From Alteromonas naphthalenivorans (lineage in GTDB: Bacteria > Pseudomonadota > Gammaproteobacteria > Enterobacterales > Alteromonadaceae), in contig NC_015554.1 of assembly GCF_000213655.1 (NCBI RefSeq), positions 992,001 through 1,056,000 on the forward strand: a DNA stretch of 64,000 nucleotides. Direction: 5' to 3'. Positions 19,574 through 29,270 of this stretch are shown piece by piece. The position numbers and the translations under genes were made by a program. How positions within the stretch are numbered: position 1 is the first letter of the stretch; every line of letters starts with the position of its first letter. The notes below the pieces were generated by a model. That model was given only the letters and a program-made list of their open reading frames with translations, had not been told where the DNA came from and searched no databases.

Positions 19574-20023
19574 ATGTTTTGCCCCTTTTGTTCAGCACAA
19601 GAAACAAAAGTGATTGACTCTCGCCTAGTGGCAGAGGGGCATCAGGTGCGCCGGCGTCGTGAATGCGCAATGTGTCATGAACGTTTTACGACCTTCGAAA
19701 GTGCCGAACTCGTAATGCCGCGTGTTATTAAACGTGATGGTTCACGAGAGCCTTTCAACGAAGATAAGCTTCGTGCAGGCTTACAGCGCGCGCTAGAAAA
19801 ACGCCCAGTGAGTACAGAAAAAGTTGAGCAGTGTATCTTGTCACTTAAGTCAGAGCTTCGGGCAACCGGCGAACGAGAAGTGGGGAGTGAACTGTTAGGC
19901 AACCTAATCATGAAAGCGCTAAAAGAGCTAGATAAGGTCGCTTATGTGCGGTTTGCATCTGTTTATCGTTCCTTTGAAGATATCCGAGAGTTTGGTGAGG
20001 AAATAGCCAGACTAGGGGATTAA
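19574..20023 (+). CDS. nrdR: transcriptional repressor NrdR
   Basis: NrdR represses ribonucleotide reductase genes in response to the ATP/dATP state. The 149 aa product has the zinc ribbon CPFC...CAMCHERF and an ATP-cone domain (about 46-136). It heads the conserved nrdR-ribD-ribE-ribBA-ribH-nusB order. AAGGAT lies upstream of the ATG. Confidence 0.97.
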   Translation: MFCPFCSAQETKVIDSRLVAEGHQVRRRRECAMCHERFTTFESAELVMPRVIKRDGSREPFNEDKLRAGLQRALEKRPVSTEKVEQCILSLKSELRATGEREVGSELLGNLIMKALKELDKVAYVRFASVYRSFEDIREFGEEIARLGD

Positions 20024-20037
20024 CCACGGGATTTGCA

Positions 20038-21252
20038 GTGTCAATTAATACTACCCATGCTCATATAAATAGCGGCTCAAATACCGACGTAGGCAAAGAC
20101 CACAATAGTAGCTCTTCCAGTGACTTGCCGGGTAAGGCCGTTGAAATTGACTATTATTGGATGGCCAAAGCCATTCGATTGGCGCAAAAAGGCCAATTTA
20201 CAACTTCTCCTAATCCCCGTGTTGGTTGTGTCATTGTTAATAATAACAATGACTCTATTGGCCAAGGCTTTCATGTCCAAGCCGGCACCCCTCACGCAGA
20301 AATTCATGCCCTTCGTGAAGCAGGGAAAAAAGCAAAAGGCGCTACAGCCTATGTGACACTAGAGCCATGTAGTCATTATGGACGAACGCCCCCCTGCGCA
20401 GAAGCACTGATAAAAGCACAAGTCTCGCGAGTAGTTATTGCCATGACTGATCCTAACCCCAATGTCAGCGGTAATGGTATTCGCATGTTACAAGATGCGG
20501 GCATTGAGGTGTCATCCGATATTATGTCGGCAGAATCTGCCGCTTTGAACCCAGGCTTTATCAAGCGCATGTTAACTGGCAAACCTTATGTGCGAGTGAA
20601 ATTAGGCATAAGTGTGGATGGAAAAATTGCGCTTCAAAATGGTAATAGTCAATGGATAACTGGGCCAGAAGCTAGACGAGATGTACAGCATTACCGTGCA
20701 CAAAGCTGCGCGGTGTTAACAGGATCGGGAACGGTAAAAGCCGATAATCCTAGTCTATTAGTCAGACCAGACGAAGCGAAGTTTGCACATTACCCATTGG
20801 AGGCTATTCGCCAGCCAGTGCGGATAATTGTGAATAGTGCCGATGATCTTTCAAGAGACTACAGGTGCATGAACGATGGTCATCCCACCTTCGTGGTATC
20901 TACCCAAAATAGCGCCGATACTGACAACCGCCAACACCTAACCGTTGATGCGATGAACGGTAAAGTGGATATCAGTAAATTGATGCTGCAGTTAGGCGAC
21001 ATGCAGTTTAATGAAGTGTGGGTAGAGGCAGGACCGGGTTTAGCTGGCGCCTTACTGATAGCTGGTGAAGTAGATGAACTCATCTGTTATCAAGCACCTA
21101 AGCTATTGGGAGACAAAGGGGTGAGTATGGTATCTTTACCCACCTTTACCGAATTGAATCAAGCTATTGAATTGTCGCTGATTGAAAGTCGACAAATAGG
21201 TAACGATATTAAGCTTCGTTACCTTCTTAACACCCTTAACACGCCTCAATAG
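20038..21252 (+). CDS. ribD: bifunctional riboflavin biosynthesis protein RibD
   Basis: RibD deaminates and then reduces the pyrimidine intermediate of riboflavin synthesis. The deaminase domain shows HAEIHAL and the zinc-ligand pair in EPCSHYGRTPPC; the reductase domain starts at about residue 185 (PYVRVKLGISVDGKIAL). The 404 aa reading begins with a GTG and has a Ser/Asn-rich extension of about 40 residues before the family's usual start region (DYYWMAKAIRLAQKG). An ATG at 20161 is the alternative start but would clip the first helix, so the start is uncertain. Confidence 0.94.
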   Translation: MSINTTHAHINSGSNTDVGKDHNSSSSSDLPGKAVEIDYYWMAKAIRLAQKGQFTTSPNPRVGCVIVNNNNDSIGQGFHVQAGTPHAEIHALREAGKKAKGATAYVTLEPCSHYGRTPPCAEALIKAQVSRVVIAMTDPNPNVSGNGIRMLQDAGIEVSSDIMSAESAALNPGFIKRMLTGKPYVRVKLGISVDGKIALQNGNSQWITGPEARRDVQHYRAQSCAVLTGSGTVKADNPSLLVRPDEAKFAHYPLEAIRQPVRIIVNSADDLSRDYRCMNDGHPTFVVSTQNSADTDNRQHLTVDAMNGKVDISKLMLQLGDMQFNEVWVEAGPGLAGALLIAGEVDELICYQAPKLLGDKGVSMVSLPTFTELNQAIELSLIESRQIGNDIKLRYLLNTLNTPQ

Positions 21253-21267
21253 CCTTATAGGAACATT

Positions 21268-21930
21268 ATGTTTACTGGAATTATTCAAGCTTTAGGCAAG
21301 ATTACCAAACTCGATAACCGAGGTAGTGACATACGGTTAACGGTTTCATCAACTACACTGGATATGGCCGATGTAGCGCTTGGTGATAGTATTGCTACCA
21401 ACGGGGTATGCCTTACCGTAACTGATATGGGTAGCGATTATTATTGCGCTGATGTATCGGCTGAAACCATAAAACTTACCGGGTTTGCCCATTACGGCAC
21501 GGGCTCTACTGTGAACCTTGAAAAGGCAATGCGACCCACTGACAGACTGGGCGGACACATTGTTTCAGGTCACGTCGATGGCGTGGGCGAGATCAGTAAA
21601 ATTATAAAACACACCGACTATGTTGAATTTTGGGTAAAAGCACCTACATCTTTAGCCAAGTACATTGCTCATAAGGGCAGCATCACTGTTGATGGTGTGA
21701 GCCTTACAGTGAATGAAGTCAACGGTGCTGAGTTTATGCTTTGGATAATTCCTCATACGCTGAAAGAAACGGTGATGGGACATTACGAAGTAGGCACCGC
21801 TGTAAATTTAGAAGTAGATGTAATAGCACGTTACCTTGAACGCTTAATGATGGGTGATAAAGCAGCGTCACCGATATCAAAAGACATTGATATGGCGTTT
21901 TTGGCTGAGAACGGATTTTTGAGAAAGTAA
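21268..21930 (+). CDS. ribE: riboflavin synthase, alpha chain
   Basis: This enzyme converts two 6,7-dimethyl-8-ribityllumazine molecules into riboflavin. The 220 aa product starts [12 protein letters not shown] and has the two homologous lumazine-binding barrels (1-97 and 98-200), with [13 protein letters not shown] and the matching second-half motif [13 protein letters not shown]. It is 15 bp after ribD and 22 bp before ribBA. In E. coli naming this is ribC. Confidence 0.96.
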   Translation: MFTGIIQALGKITKLDNRGSDIRLTVSSTTLDMADVALGDSIATNGVCLTVTDMGSDYYCADVSAETIKLTGFAHYGTGSTVNLEKAMRPTDRLGGHIVSGHVDGVGEISKIIKHTDYVEFWVKAPTSLAKYIAHKGSITVDGVSLTVNEVNGAEFMLWIIPHTLKETVMGHYEVGTAVNLEVDVIARYLERLMMGDKAASPISKDIDMAFLAENGFLRK

Positions 21931-21952
21931 CCCTACAAGAAGTATAAAAACT

Positions 21953-23053
21953 ATGGCATTTAACACCTCGAAAGAAATTATTGAAGACATTCGTCAAGGT
22001 AAAATGGTTATCTTGATGGATGATGAAGATCGTGAAAACGAAGGCGATCTTATTATGGCAGCAGAACATGTCACGCCAGAAGCCATTAACTTTATGGTAA
22101 CGCACGCCAGAGGTTTAGTTTGCCTGCCGATGACCGAAGCACGCTGCAGACGCCTTAATCTTCCGTTAATGGTGGATAAAAACGAAGCGCAGTTTTCGAC
22201 TAACTTCACCGTATCGATTGAAGCCGCAACAGGTGTTACTACTGGTATTTCAGCAGCTGACCGTGCTGTAACGATTAAAGCCGCTGTTGCTAAAGAAGCA
22301 AAAGCTACCGATATTGTGCAGCCAGGGCATATTTTCCCGCTAATTGCTAAAGAAGGCGGCGTATTAAACCGCGCAGGGCATACTGAAGCGGGAGTCGATT
22401 TACCGCGCTTAGCAGGGTTAGAGCCGGCCGGTGTTATCGTTGAAATCTTAAATGAAGACGGCTCAATGGCACGTCGCCCCGAGCTTGAGAAGTTCGCCGA
22501 AAAGCACGACCTTAAAATTGGCACCATTGCCGATTTAATCGAGTACAGAAATCTAAACGAAACCACCATTGAAAAAGTTGCTCAGTGCAACCTGCCTACA
22601 GAATATGGTGATTTCGAGCTTCATACTTTTAAAGACAGTATTGATAATCAGCTACACTTTGCTTTGAAGAAAGGTGAAGTTAGCGCCGAAAATCCAACAT
22701 TAGTTCGCGTGCATTTGCATAATACCTTCAGTGATTTACTGGGTTCTACTCGTGGTATTCATCGTTCGCTTACCTTATCTGAAGGTATGCAAAAAATTGC
22801 TGATGAAGGCGGTGTACTTGTACTGCTTGGTAAAGATGAACAAATTGAACAACAGGTCCGCCGCTTTGCTGCTGAAGACAGAGGCGAGCGCCCAACCGGT
22901 GCTGATTGGCAGGGCTCGTCGCGCACTATTGGTGTTGGTAGCCAAATTTTAGCGTCTATTGGCGTTCAAAAAATGCGCTTACTAAGCAAACCTATTAAAT
23001 ACCATGCTCTATCAGGCTATGGCCTAGAAGTGGTTGAGTACGTACACGATTAA
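21953..23053 (+). CDS. ribBA: 3,4-dihydroxy-2-butanone 4-phosphate synthase with degenerate GTP cyclohydrolase II domain (RibBA/RibBX type)
   Basis: The N-terminal half (about 1-200) is a complete RibB domain with [20 protein letters not shown] and [11 protein letters not shown], which makes dihydroxybutanone phosphate. The C-terminal half (about 205-366) aligns with GTP cyclohydrolase II but has lost the zinc-binding cysteines: where active RibA has SECLTGD and RCDCG, this protein has [20 protein letters not shown]. Active-site residues further on are also absent. It is therefore probably monofunctional, as described for RibBX proteins. A separate ribA should exist elsewhere. Confidence 0.9.
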   Translation: MAFNTSKEIIEDIRQGKMVILMDDEDRENEGDLIMAAEHVTPEAINFMVTHARGLVCLPMTEARCRRLNLPLMVDKNEAQFSTNFTVSIEAATGVTTGISAADRAVTIKAAVAKEAKATDIVQPGHIFPLIAKEGGVLNRAGHTEAGVDLPRLAGLEPAGVIVEILNEDGSMARRPELEKFAEKHDLKIGTIADLIEYRNLNETTIEKVAQCNLPTEYGDFELHTFKDSIDNQLHFALKKGEVSAENPTLVRVHLHNTFSDLLGSTRGIHRSLTLSEGMQKIADEGGVLVLLGKDEQIEQQVRRFAAEDRGERPTGADWQGSSRTIGVGSQILASIGVQKMRLLSKPIKYHALSGYGLEVVEYVHD

Positions 23054-23143
23054 GTGGTGGTAAATCAGAAGCTCTTGGTAAGGCTCTGTTCACGAAAAGT
23101 CATTACCACAAGCTAATGCAATTTACGTAAGTAATTTATAGGA

Positions 23144-23245
23144 AAGGTGGGGAAAGGGCGCAGTAAACCCTCCACCGCATGGATGCGGTGGCGGAGCGTA
23201 CAGGGAAGTATTTACCGCGTGTTTACGGAGCCCTATCCCCACCTT
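23144..23245. repeat. 102-bp palindromic intergenic element (dispersed-repeat type)
   Basis: The outer arms 23144-23159 and 23230-23245 pair over 16 positions with one mismatch. Inside, 23172-23179 and 23184-23191 form a perfect 8-bp stem with a TGGA loop. The sequence between them (CGTACAGGGAAGTATTTACC) resembles a dispersed intergenic repeat I recall from other gammaproteobacteria. It gives a misleading open frame that extends ribH upstream. The rest of the 302-bp ribBA-ribH spacer has no gene and no FMN riboswitch. Confidence 0.55.
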
Positions 23246-23317
23246 GCCGTTTGTTATTCGGGCTAACGGACTTGTCAGCCAGTAACAAAAACAATCGATT
23301 TAGTTTGGGCGTAGTTG

Positions 23318-23326
23318 TGGTATACT
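23318..23326 (+). promoter_or_regulatory. extended -10 promoter upstream of ribH
   Basis: TGGTATACT at 23318-23326 is a TGn extended -10 with a near-consensus TATACT hexamer, 30 bp before the ribH ATG. No good -35 is visible at 16-18 bp, which extended -10 promoters tolerate. It would separate ribH-nusB-thiL-pgpA expression from ribD-ribE-ribBA. Confidence 0.5.
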
Positions 23327-23355
23327 TCGCGCCGTTTTTCTCGAGGAATGAAATC

Positions 23356-23829
23356 ATGCAAGTAGTTGAAGGTAATATCAGAGCGACCGGTAAGAAGATT
23401 GCTATTGTTGTTGCACGCTTTAATAGCTTTGTTGTTGAGAGCTTATTGGAAGGCGCATTAGACACATTAGACCGTCACGGCGAAGTGAATGAAGACGATA
23501 TCACAGTGGTTCGTGTTCCAGGTGCTTATGAGTTGCCTATTGTTGCTAAGAAACTTGCTGAGAAAAAATCTTTTGACGCCATTATTGCACTAGGTGCGGT
23601 AATTCGTGGCGGCACACCTCATTTTGACTTTGTTGCAGGCGAATGTAACAAAGGCCTAGCGCAAGTATCGCTAGAATACGGTGTACCGGTATCTTTTGGC
23701 GTTATCACTACAGATTCTATTGAACAGGCTATCGAACGTTCTGGAACCAAAGCAGGCAACAAAGGCGCTGAAGCAGCCTTAGGTGCGCTTGAGATGGTTA
23801 ACGTTATCGATGCTGTTGAAAAGCTTTAA
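23356..23829 (+). CDS. ribH: 6,7-dimethyl-8-ribityllumazine synthase
   Basis: RibH joins the pyrimidine intermediate and dihydroxybutanone phosphate to form lumazine, the substrate of RibE. The start is the ATG at 23356 ([20 protein letters not shown]), preceded by GAGGAA, giving 157 aa, the family length. The frame is open upstream to 23179, but that part is the palindromic repeat and not protein. Motifs [21 protein letters not shown], and [14 protein letters not shown] are present. Confidence 0.96.
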   Translation: MQVVEGNIRATGKKIAIVVARFNSFVVESLLEGALDTLDRHGEVNEDDITVVRVPGAYELPIVAKKLAEKKSFDAIIALGAVIRGGTPHFDFVAGECNKGLAQVSLEYGVPVSFGVITTDSIEQAIERSGTKAGNKGAEAALGALEMVNVIDAVEKL

Positions 23830-23842
23830 GGTAAAAAATTAA

Positions 23843-24265
23843 GTGAAAGTTTCAGCTCGTCGTAAAGCCCGTGAACTTGCCCTTCAAGGCATCTATTCAT
23901 GGCAAATGAGTCATAACGATATTCAACAAATTGAACTGGCGCTTGCGACCAGTAACGATATGAAGAAAGTTGATATGGCTTATTTTCAGGCACTGCTTCG
24001 CGGTGTGGCGCACAGCGCTAGCCACTTAGATACGACTATTAAGCCGTACCTGGGCCGTTTGCCTGAAGAACTAGATGCAATCGAAAAGGCTATTTTACGC
24101 ATTGCGACACTGGAACTTACAGAGCGTAAGGATGTGCCTTATCGCGTAATTATTAATGAAGCGATTGAACTTGCGAAGTCTTTCGGGGCCGAAGAAAGTC
24201 ATAAATTCATTAATGGTGCGCTTGATAAAGCGGTTCGCTCGTTGCGTAAAGACGAACGCGATTAA
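23843..24265 (+). CDS. nusB: transcription antitermination factor NusB
   Basis: NusB binds boxA RNA with NusE (S10) in rRNA antitermination; boxA-like sequences are present in the rRNA operon of this window. The 140 aa product begins at a GTG (VKVSARRKARELALQGIYSW) and is all-helical in pattern, ending with YRVIINEAIELAKSFGAEES and a short tail. It is 13 bp after ribH. Confidence 0.96.
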   Translation: MKVSARRKARELALQGIYSWQMSHNDIQQIELALATSNDMKKVDMAYFQALLRGVAHSASHLDTTIKPYLGRLPEELDAIEKAILRIATLELTERKDVPYRVIINEAIELAKSFGAEESHKFINGALDKAVRSLRKDERD

Positions 24266-24310
24266 CCTTGTACAGTGGCATTGGATGTCACAAGGGTTTA
24301 ATAGACTATC

Positions 24311-25276
24311 GTGAAAGAATTTGATCTTATCGGCCGTTACTTCTCTGATGGCGGCCACACTCGTAAAGACGTAGTTATTGGTATCGGTGATGATTGTGCC
24401 GTAACTAACGTTCCTAGTAATCAACAATTAGCCGTTACCACAGATACTTTGGTTGCAGGTGTGCACTTCTTAGAAGATGCGCCAGCAAAATCGGTTGCGT
24501 ATAAAACCGTAGCGGTGAATTTGAGCGATTTAGCCGCCATGGGCGCTGAACCTGCTTGGATCAGCTTATCGCTGTCGTTGCCAACAGTGAATGATGAATG
24601 GCTTAGCGAGTTCGTAGATGGTTTGTACGAGCTTACGCAGTACTATTCTGTGCAGTTAATTGGTGGCGATACCGTTAAGGGCCCGATGGCCATGACCATT
24701 ACGGCGCAAGGGTTTATACCACCCGGTTCCGAACTGACCCGCAGTAATGCAAAACCCGGTGATTGGGTTTATGTTACAGGCACCTTAGGCGATGCTGGTG
24801 CTGGCTTGGATATTCTGCAAAATAAACTTAACGTGGCCGGTGAAGCGCGAGATGTGCTTATTAATCGTCATTATTACCCTACGCCTCGAGTAGCAATGGG
24901 TACGGCACTTCGTCGTATTGCTTCATCGTGTATTGATGTGTCTGATGGCTTAATCTCTGATTTAGGCCACATTTTGAAAGCATCAGGCTGTGGTGCAAAC
25001 GTACATGTTGATAAGCTTCCTTTATCGAGAGCGTTAACCAGTGCCGTAGATAATGCCCAAGCGATCGAATATGCACTGTCAGCAGGCGACGACTATGAGC
25101 TCATCTTTACCGTAGGTGAAGAACAGCGAGGTAACTTTGAAACCTCGATGGGCGGTAGTAGTGTGAAAGCAACTTGCATTGGTCAGCTTACTGGGCAAGC
25201 GGGTCAGTTGTCTTTGCTAAAAGACAATCAGCCGTTTACACCAACCAATGAAAATGGCTACGAACATACTTTCTAG
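24311..25276 (+). CDS. thiL: thiamine-monophosphate kinase
   Basis: ThiL phosphorylates thiamine monophosphate to the diphosphate cofactor. The 321 aa product starts at a GTG with EFDLIGRYF, then GIGDDCAVT, the ATP/Mg site VNLSDLAAMGA, and GGDTVKG. The order nusB-thiL-pgpA is conserved in gammaproteobacteria. Its product is the cofactor of Dxs, encoded just beyond pgpA. Confidence 0.96.
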   Translation: MKEFDLIGRYFSDGGHTRKDVVIGIGDDCAVTNVPSNQQLAVTTDTLVAGVHFLEDAPAKSVAYKTVAVNLSDLAAMGAEPAWISLSLSLPTVNDEWLSEFVDGLYELTQYYSVQLIGGDTVKGPMAMTITAQGFIPPGSELTRSNAKPGDWVYVTGTLGDAGAGLDILQNKLNVAGEARDVLINRHYYPTPRVAMGTALRRIASSCIDVSDGLISDLGHILKASGCGANVHVDKLPLSRALTSAVDNAQAIEYALSAGDDYELIFTVGEEQRGNFETSMGGSSVKATCIGQLTGQAGQLSLLKDNQPFTPTNENGYEHTF

Positions 25277-25294
25277 AAGCTAATAGAGCATTTT

Positions 25295-25795
25295 ATGCAA
25301 AAAGAATATCGCGCTAGAATTAGCATGAAAAATCCAGTGCACTTTTTAGCGCTTGGGTTTGGTAGCGGACTTATCCCGTTTATGCCTGGAACCTTTGGTT
25401 CTGCGGTAGCAATACCACTACTTATATTGTCGGCCAACATGCCTGTGATGGTATTTATCGCTTTCACTGTTTTCGCCTCAATTTTTGGTATTTATCTGTG
25501 CGGAAAAACCGCTGATGATATGCAGGTGCATGATCACGGTTCTATTGTGTGGGACGAAGTGGCAGGTATGTTTATTACCTTCTTATTTGTACCTATTACT
25601 GCACCGTCTTTGCTAGCAGGATTTGTGCTGTTTCGCATATTCGATATTTTAAAACCTTGGCCAATAGGGCCTATCGATAAGCGCTTACACGGCGGTACAG
25701 GCATTATGCTTGATGATATAGTGGCTGGGGCTATGGCGTGTGCGTGTTTACATATTATGATGATGATGTGGCCGGCATTTACCACCTTGTTTTAA
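25295..25795 (+). CDS. pgpA: phosphatidylglycerophosphatase A
   Basis: PgpA removes phosphate from phosphatidylglycerol phosphate at the inner membrane. The 166 aa product has the conserved FGSGLIPFMPGTFGS, the acidic active-site region VWDEVAGMFIT, and several hydrophobic segments. A second ATG ten codons downstream (MKNPVHFLALG) is a possible start. It is the last gene of the ribH-nusB-thiL-pgpA unit. Confidence 0.94.
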   Translation: MQKEYRARISMKNPVHFLALGFGSGLIPFMPGTFGSAVAIPLLILSANMPVMVFIAFTVFASIFGIYLCGKTADDMQVHDHGSIVWDEVAGMFITFLFVPITAPSLLAGFVLFRIFDILKPWPIGPIDKRLHGGTGIMLDDIVAGAMACACLHIMMMMWPAFTTLF

Positions 25796-25844
25796 ATTGG
25801 ACGAAGATAAGTTCGTGCAATAATACGCAAAATTTGTACATATT

Positions 25845-25870
25845 AAAAAGCCCGCAACTGCGGGCTTTTT
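25845..25870. terminator. bidirectional terminator between pgpA and dxs
   Basis: AAAAAGCCCGC (25845-25855) pairs with GCGGGCTTTTT (25860-25870) around a 4-nt loop. The A-run and T-run on the two sides let it work for both convergent genes. Confidence 0.85.
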
Positions 25871-25908
25871 GTTTTTAAAGGCTATTGAGCGAGAGTGAAA
25901 GCAAACAG

Positions 25909-27786
25909 CTAGCTCAGTAAGCTTCTAAGTGTGGAGGTAATACCTTCGATATCTAGTCCATGCTCTTTGTACATTTCCTGTTGCGTACCTTGTAAAACAA
26001 AGCTGTCTGGAAGCCCTAATGTACGAACAGGTTTCATAATACCTTGCTGTTGCAAGTACTCAAGCACACCAGAGCCTGCTCCGCCGGCTATACAGCCATC
26101 TTCTAAGGTAATAAGCAAATCGTGTTCTGCCGCCGCTTTCTCAATAGCCTGGCCGTCGAGCGGCTTAACAAAGCGCATATCAATAACCGTAGCATCAATA
26201 GCTTCGGCAGCTGCCAATGCATTAGGTAAGAGTGTGCCGAAATTCAATATGGCTGCTTTTTTCGATGGCTTGCCGGTAATAGCGCGGCTAACCTTCGATT
26301 TACCAATAGGTAACTCGGTCATTGCGGTGTCAGGGGTAATGCCCATTCCAGCACCGCGAGGGTAGCGTACCGCCGCAGGTTTTTGTGCTTTATGACCTGT
26401 ATAAAGCATTTGTCTGCATTCATTTTCATCAGATGGTGCCATCACAATCATATTTGGTATGCAGCGTAAAAAGGCAATATCAAACGCACCTTGGTGGGTG
26501 GGGCCATCAGCCCCCACAATACCGGCTCGGTCAACGGCAAATAAAACAGGCAAGTCTTGCAACGCCACATCGTGAATAAGCTGATCGTAGGCACGCTGTA
26601 AAAAGGTCGAATAAATCGCAACTACTGGGTTACACCCGTCTTTGGCTAAGCCCGCAGCAAAGGTAACCGCATGTTGTTCTGCAATGGCTACATCGAAATA
26701 CTGATCAGGGTATTGCTGCGAAAACGCGACCATGCCTGAACCTTCACGCATGGCAGGCGTTACCGCCATCAATTTAGGATCTTGCGCTGCTATATCGCAC
26801 AACCAATCGCCAAAAATAGCAGAAAAAGTTGGCGCTGAAGGCTTCGCTTTTGGCAACGCGTTATCGGCAGGGTTAAATTTAGGCACCGCGTGGAATTTAA
26901 TCGGGTCTTTTTCAGCAAGGGCGTACCCTTTACCTTTCTTAGTGACCACGTGAAGCAGTTGCGGACCTTTAAATTTGCGCATATTACGCAAGGTATCTAC
27001 AACGGCATCTACATCATGGCCATCAATAGGGCCTATGTAATTAAAGCCAAGCTCTTCAAAGATTGTGCCGGGCACTACCATACCTTTAAGGTGCTCTTCT
27101 GCGCGACTAGCGAATTCTTTGATAGGCGGTACATTGCTTAATAGTTTTTTAGAGCCATCGCGAATAGAGTTGAAAACATTACCCGTTAATAAGCGAGCTA
27201 GGTGACTATTAAGCGCACCTACGTTTTCAGAAATAGACATTTCGTTGTCGTTTAACACCACAACCATATCTTTATTGATGTCACCAGCATGGTTCATCGC
27301 TTCAAATGCCATGCCCGCGGTAATCGCACCATCACCAATTACGGCAACCACTTTACGGTTTTTGCCTTCTTGCTCGGCGGCAACCGCCATGCCAAGTGCA
27401 GCACTGATAGACGTAGACGAATGGCCTACAGCAAAAGTGTCGTAGTCGCTCTCAGGAGGCCAAGGGAAGGGGTGTAAGCCGTCTTTTTGTCGAATCGTCG
27501 ACATTTGCTTAGCGCGACCCGTAAGAATTTTATGGGGGTAGGCCTGATGACCCACATCCCAAATCAATCTGTCGATAGGCGTGTTATAAATATAATGTAA
27601 GGCCACAGTAAGCTCGACCGTGCCTAAGCCCGACGCAAAATGTCCACTGGTTTGGCTTACACTATTTAGTAAATATTCTCGTAATTCATCTGACAACTCA
27701 CGCAATTTCTCTTGCGGTAACTGTCTTAACTTATCCGGCGTTTGCGCAATAGCAAGCGTGGGGTAATGTTGGAGGTCTAAACTCAT
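25909..27786 (-). CDS. dxs: 1-deoxy-D-xylulose-5-phosphate synthase
   Basis: Dxs is the thiamine-diphosphate enzyme that starts the MEP isoprenoid pathway. The 625 aa product has [23 protein letters not shown] near the N-terminus (residues split over two strands), the TPP motif [18 protein letters not shown], and the transketolase pyrimidine-binding and C-terminal domains. It follows ispA by 32 bp in the xseB-ispA-dxs operon. Confidence 0.97.
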   Translation of the reverse strand: MSLDLQHYPTLAIAQTPDKLRQLPQEKLRELSDELREYLLNSVSQTSGHFASGLGTVELTVALHYIYNTPIDRLIWDVGHQAYPHKILTGRAKQMSTIRQKDGLHPFPWPPESDYDTFAVGHSSTSISAALGMAVAAEQEGKNRKVVAVIGDGAITAGMAFEAMNHAGDINKDMVVVLNDNEMSISENVGALNSHLARLLTGNVFNSIRDGSKKLLSNVPPIKEFASRAEEHLKGMVVPGTIFEELGFNYIGPIDGHDVDAVVDTLRNMRKFKGPQLLHVVTKKGKGYALAEKDPIKFHAVPKFNPADNALPKAKPSAPTFSAIFGDWLCDIAAQDPKLMAVTPAMREGSGMVAFSQQYPDQYFDVAIAEQHAVTFAAGLAKDGCNPVVAIYSTFLQRAYDQLIHDVALQDLPVLFAVDRAGIVGADGPTHQGAFDIAFLRCIPNMIVMAPSDENECRQMLYTGHKAQKPAAVRYPRGAGMGITPDTAMTELPIGKSKVSRAITGKPSKKAAILNFGTLLPNALAAAEAIDATVIDMRFVKPLDGQAIEKAAAEHDLLITLEDGCIAGGAGSGVLEYLQQQGIMKPVRTLGLPDSFVLQGTQQEMYKEHGLDIEGITSTLRSLLS

Positions 27787-27818
27787 TATTTATTATCTTT
27801 TTCAACATGGTTGCAGAA

Positions 27819-28709
27819 CTAATGGTCTCGTTTTACCAATAGTTCGCTAAACGCAATTAAACTGTCTGTATTGTAGGGTAAACGAGCCAAGGCTTGAAGG
27901 GCATTCTGATGCAGCTTATCAAGTTCTCGTTTTGCACCTTCAATGCCAAGTTTGGCAGGAAAGGTATTCTTACCCAAAGCAATGTCAGAGCCTGCTGGCT
28001 TTCCTAATTGCTCACTATTACCTTCTACGTCAAGAATGTCATCTTGGACTTGAAATGCAAGACCAATATCGTCGGCATAAGCTAATAAGTCTGCTTTACT
28101 GTTGCTATCAAGGTCTTGAGAAACAATAGATACCATTTCAACACATGCACGAAGTAGGGCGCCGGTTTTCAAATTGTGCAGTCGCTTAAGCTGCTCAAGG
28201 CTTATTTCTTCACCCGTGCTGGTTAAATCGATTGCTTGCCCGCCACACATACCGCGATAGCCAGCGGCGCGGGCTAACACAGAAAGTAACTCGCCACGTT
28301 TATTGGTTGCGAAATCACTTAAAGGCGCATCTGCCAACGTGCTAAAAGCAAGCGCTTGCAATGCATCACCGGCTAATATTGCGGTGGCTTCATCGAATGC
28401 AATATGACAAGTCGGCTGGCCGCGACGCAAATCGTCATCGTCCATGGCTGGCAAGTCATCATGTACAAGCGAGTAAGCATGCACACACTCAATGGCCATA
28501 CTAATAGCCATTTGATCGCCTTTAGGCACATCCAGGGTGTTGCCGATAACTTGAACCAGTAAAGGTCGCATACGCTTTCCTCCCACCAACAACGCGTGAC
28601 GCATTGCTTCTTTAAGCCGCGGCGCGTCGTGGGGAAGGTCATCAATAAGCGTATTTAACGACGTATCGGTCTGCTGCTTAACTTGCTGATGCAATGCAGT
28701 GAAATTCAT
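27819..28709 (-). CDS. ispA: (2E,6E)-farnesyl diphosphate synthase
   Basis: IspA condenses isopentenyl diphosphate with dimethylallyl and geranyl diphosphates. Both aspartate-rich motifs are visible: DDLPAMDDDDLRRG and DDILD. I place the start at the ATG at 28709 (MNFTALHQQVKQQ), giving 296 aa as in the family. The frame is open to 28790, but that would overlap xseB and add 27 unrelated residues. It lies 28 bp after xseB. Confidence 0.95.
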   Translation of the reverse strand: MNFTALHQQVKQQTDTSLNTLIDDLPHDAPRLKEAMRHALLVGGKRMRPLLVQVIGNTLDVPKGDQMAISMAIECVHAYSLVHDDLPAMDDDDLRRGQPTCHIAFDEATAILAGDALQALAFSTLADAPLSDFATNKRGELLSVLARAAGYRGMCGGQAIDLTSTGEEISLEQLKRLHNLKTGALLRACVEMVSIVSQDLDSNSKADLLAYADDIGLAFQVQDDILDVEGNSEQLGKPAGSDIALGKNTFPAKLGIEGAKRELDKLHQNALQALARLPYNTDSLIAFSELLVKRDH

Positions 28710-28737
28710 ACTATACCTGTTTGTTGCGACACGAGGC

Positions 28738-29001
28738 TTAAGGTTGCTCGTCTTCAGGAAGAGGGTGTAATGCGCTTTCGCCTTGCTCATTAAGCAAAAT
28801 TTTAACTTTTTGCTCGGCTTGCTCTAACGATTTCTGACCTTCGCGGGAAAGGGCTATGCCTCGCTCGAATTTTTCTAGTGCAACGTTTAATGGCAACTCA
28901 CCGTTTTCCATCTCATTAACGATTGCATCTAATTCGGTAAGGGTTTCCTCAAACGAGGGAGAATTTGTCTTTTTCGTCACTTTCGTCACAATCGCACTCA
29001 T
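28738..29001 (-). CDS. xseB: exodeoxyribonuclease VII small subunit
   Basis: XseB is the small helical subunit of exonuclease VII, a single-strand-specific exonuclease. The 87 aa product has the family core SFEETLTELDAIVNEMENGE and LPLNVALEKFERGIALSR. It heads xseB-ispA-dxs, the same order as in E. coli. It is divergent from pomA. Confidence 0.95.
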   Translation of the reverse strand: MSAIVTKVTKKTNSPSFEETLTELDAIVNEMENGELPLNVALEKFERGIALSREGQKSLEQAEQKVKILLNEQGESALHPLPEDEQP

Positions 29002-29196
29002 TTTTAGGCGTTTTTTGGATTACGCGCACATTAACTGAGGGTAGCCAAAGGGTCAAATGGTTTGTCAATATATGCCCTATTGCAGCTATCTATGATAACG
29101 TTTTGTGAAGCAACTCTTTGTATTAAAAACTACCGCCTAAAGTTCGACTAACCTCATTATGTATACAATAATTAAGGCAATTTGCGATAATCTTGT

Positions 29197-29211
29197 TATA
29201 GAAATTCTATA
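29197..29211. promoter_or_regulatory. 15-bp palindrome upstream of pomA
   Basis: TATAGAAATTCTATA is a perfect inverted repeat around one central A, 60 bp before the pomA start, in the 269-bp xseB/pomA divergent spacer. It could be an operator and also contains -10-like TATAGA and TATACA hexamers. The function is inferred only. Confidence 0.3.
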
Positions 29212-29270
29212 CAATGCCGATAGAATACGAGTAATAGTATGCAGCGTCTGCAAAAAATGAGGAAGAGTGA

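Noticed and set aside
23179..23355. Open frame extending ribH upstream (216 aa version)
   Set aside because: The extra 59 codons are the palindromic repeat and promoter region; the ATG at 23356 has a good ribosome binding site and gives the family length.
23054..23355. Searched for an FMN riboswitch before ribH or ribBA
   Set aside because: None of the conserved RFN element blocks are present; the structure there is a simple palindrome.
28710..28790. Longer N-terminus for ispA
   Set aside because: It overlaps xseB and adds residues unlike the family; the ATG at 28709 fits the normal length.
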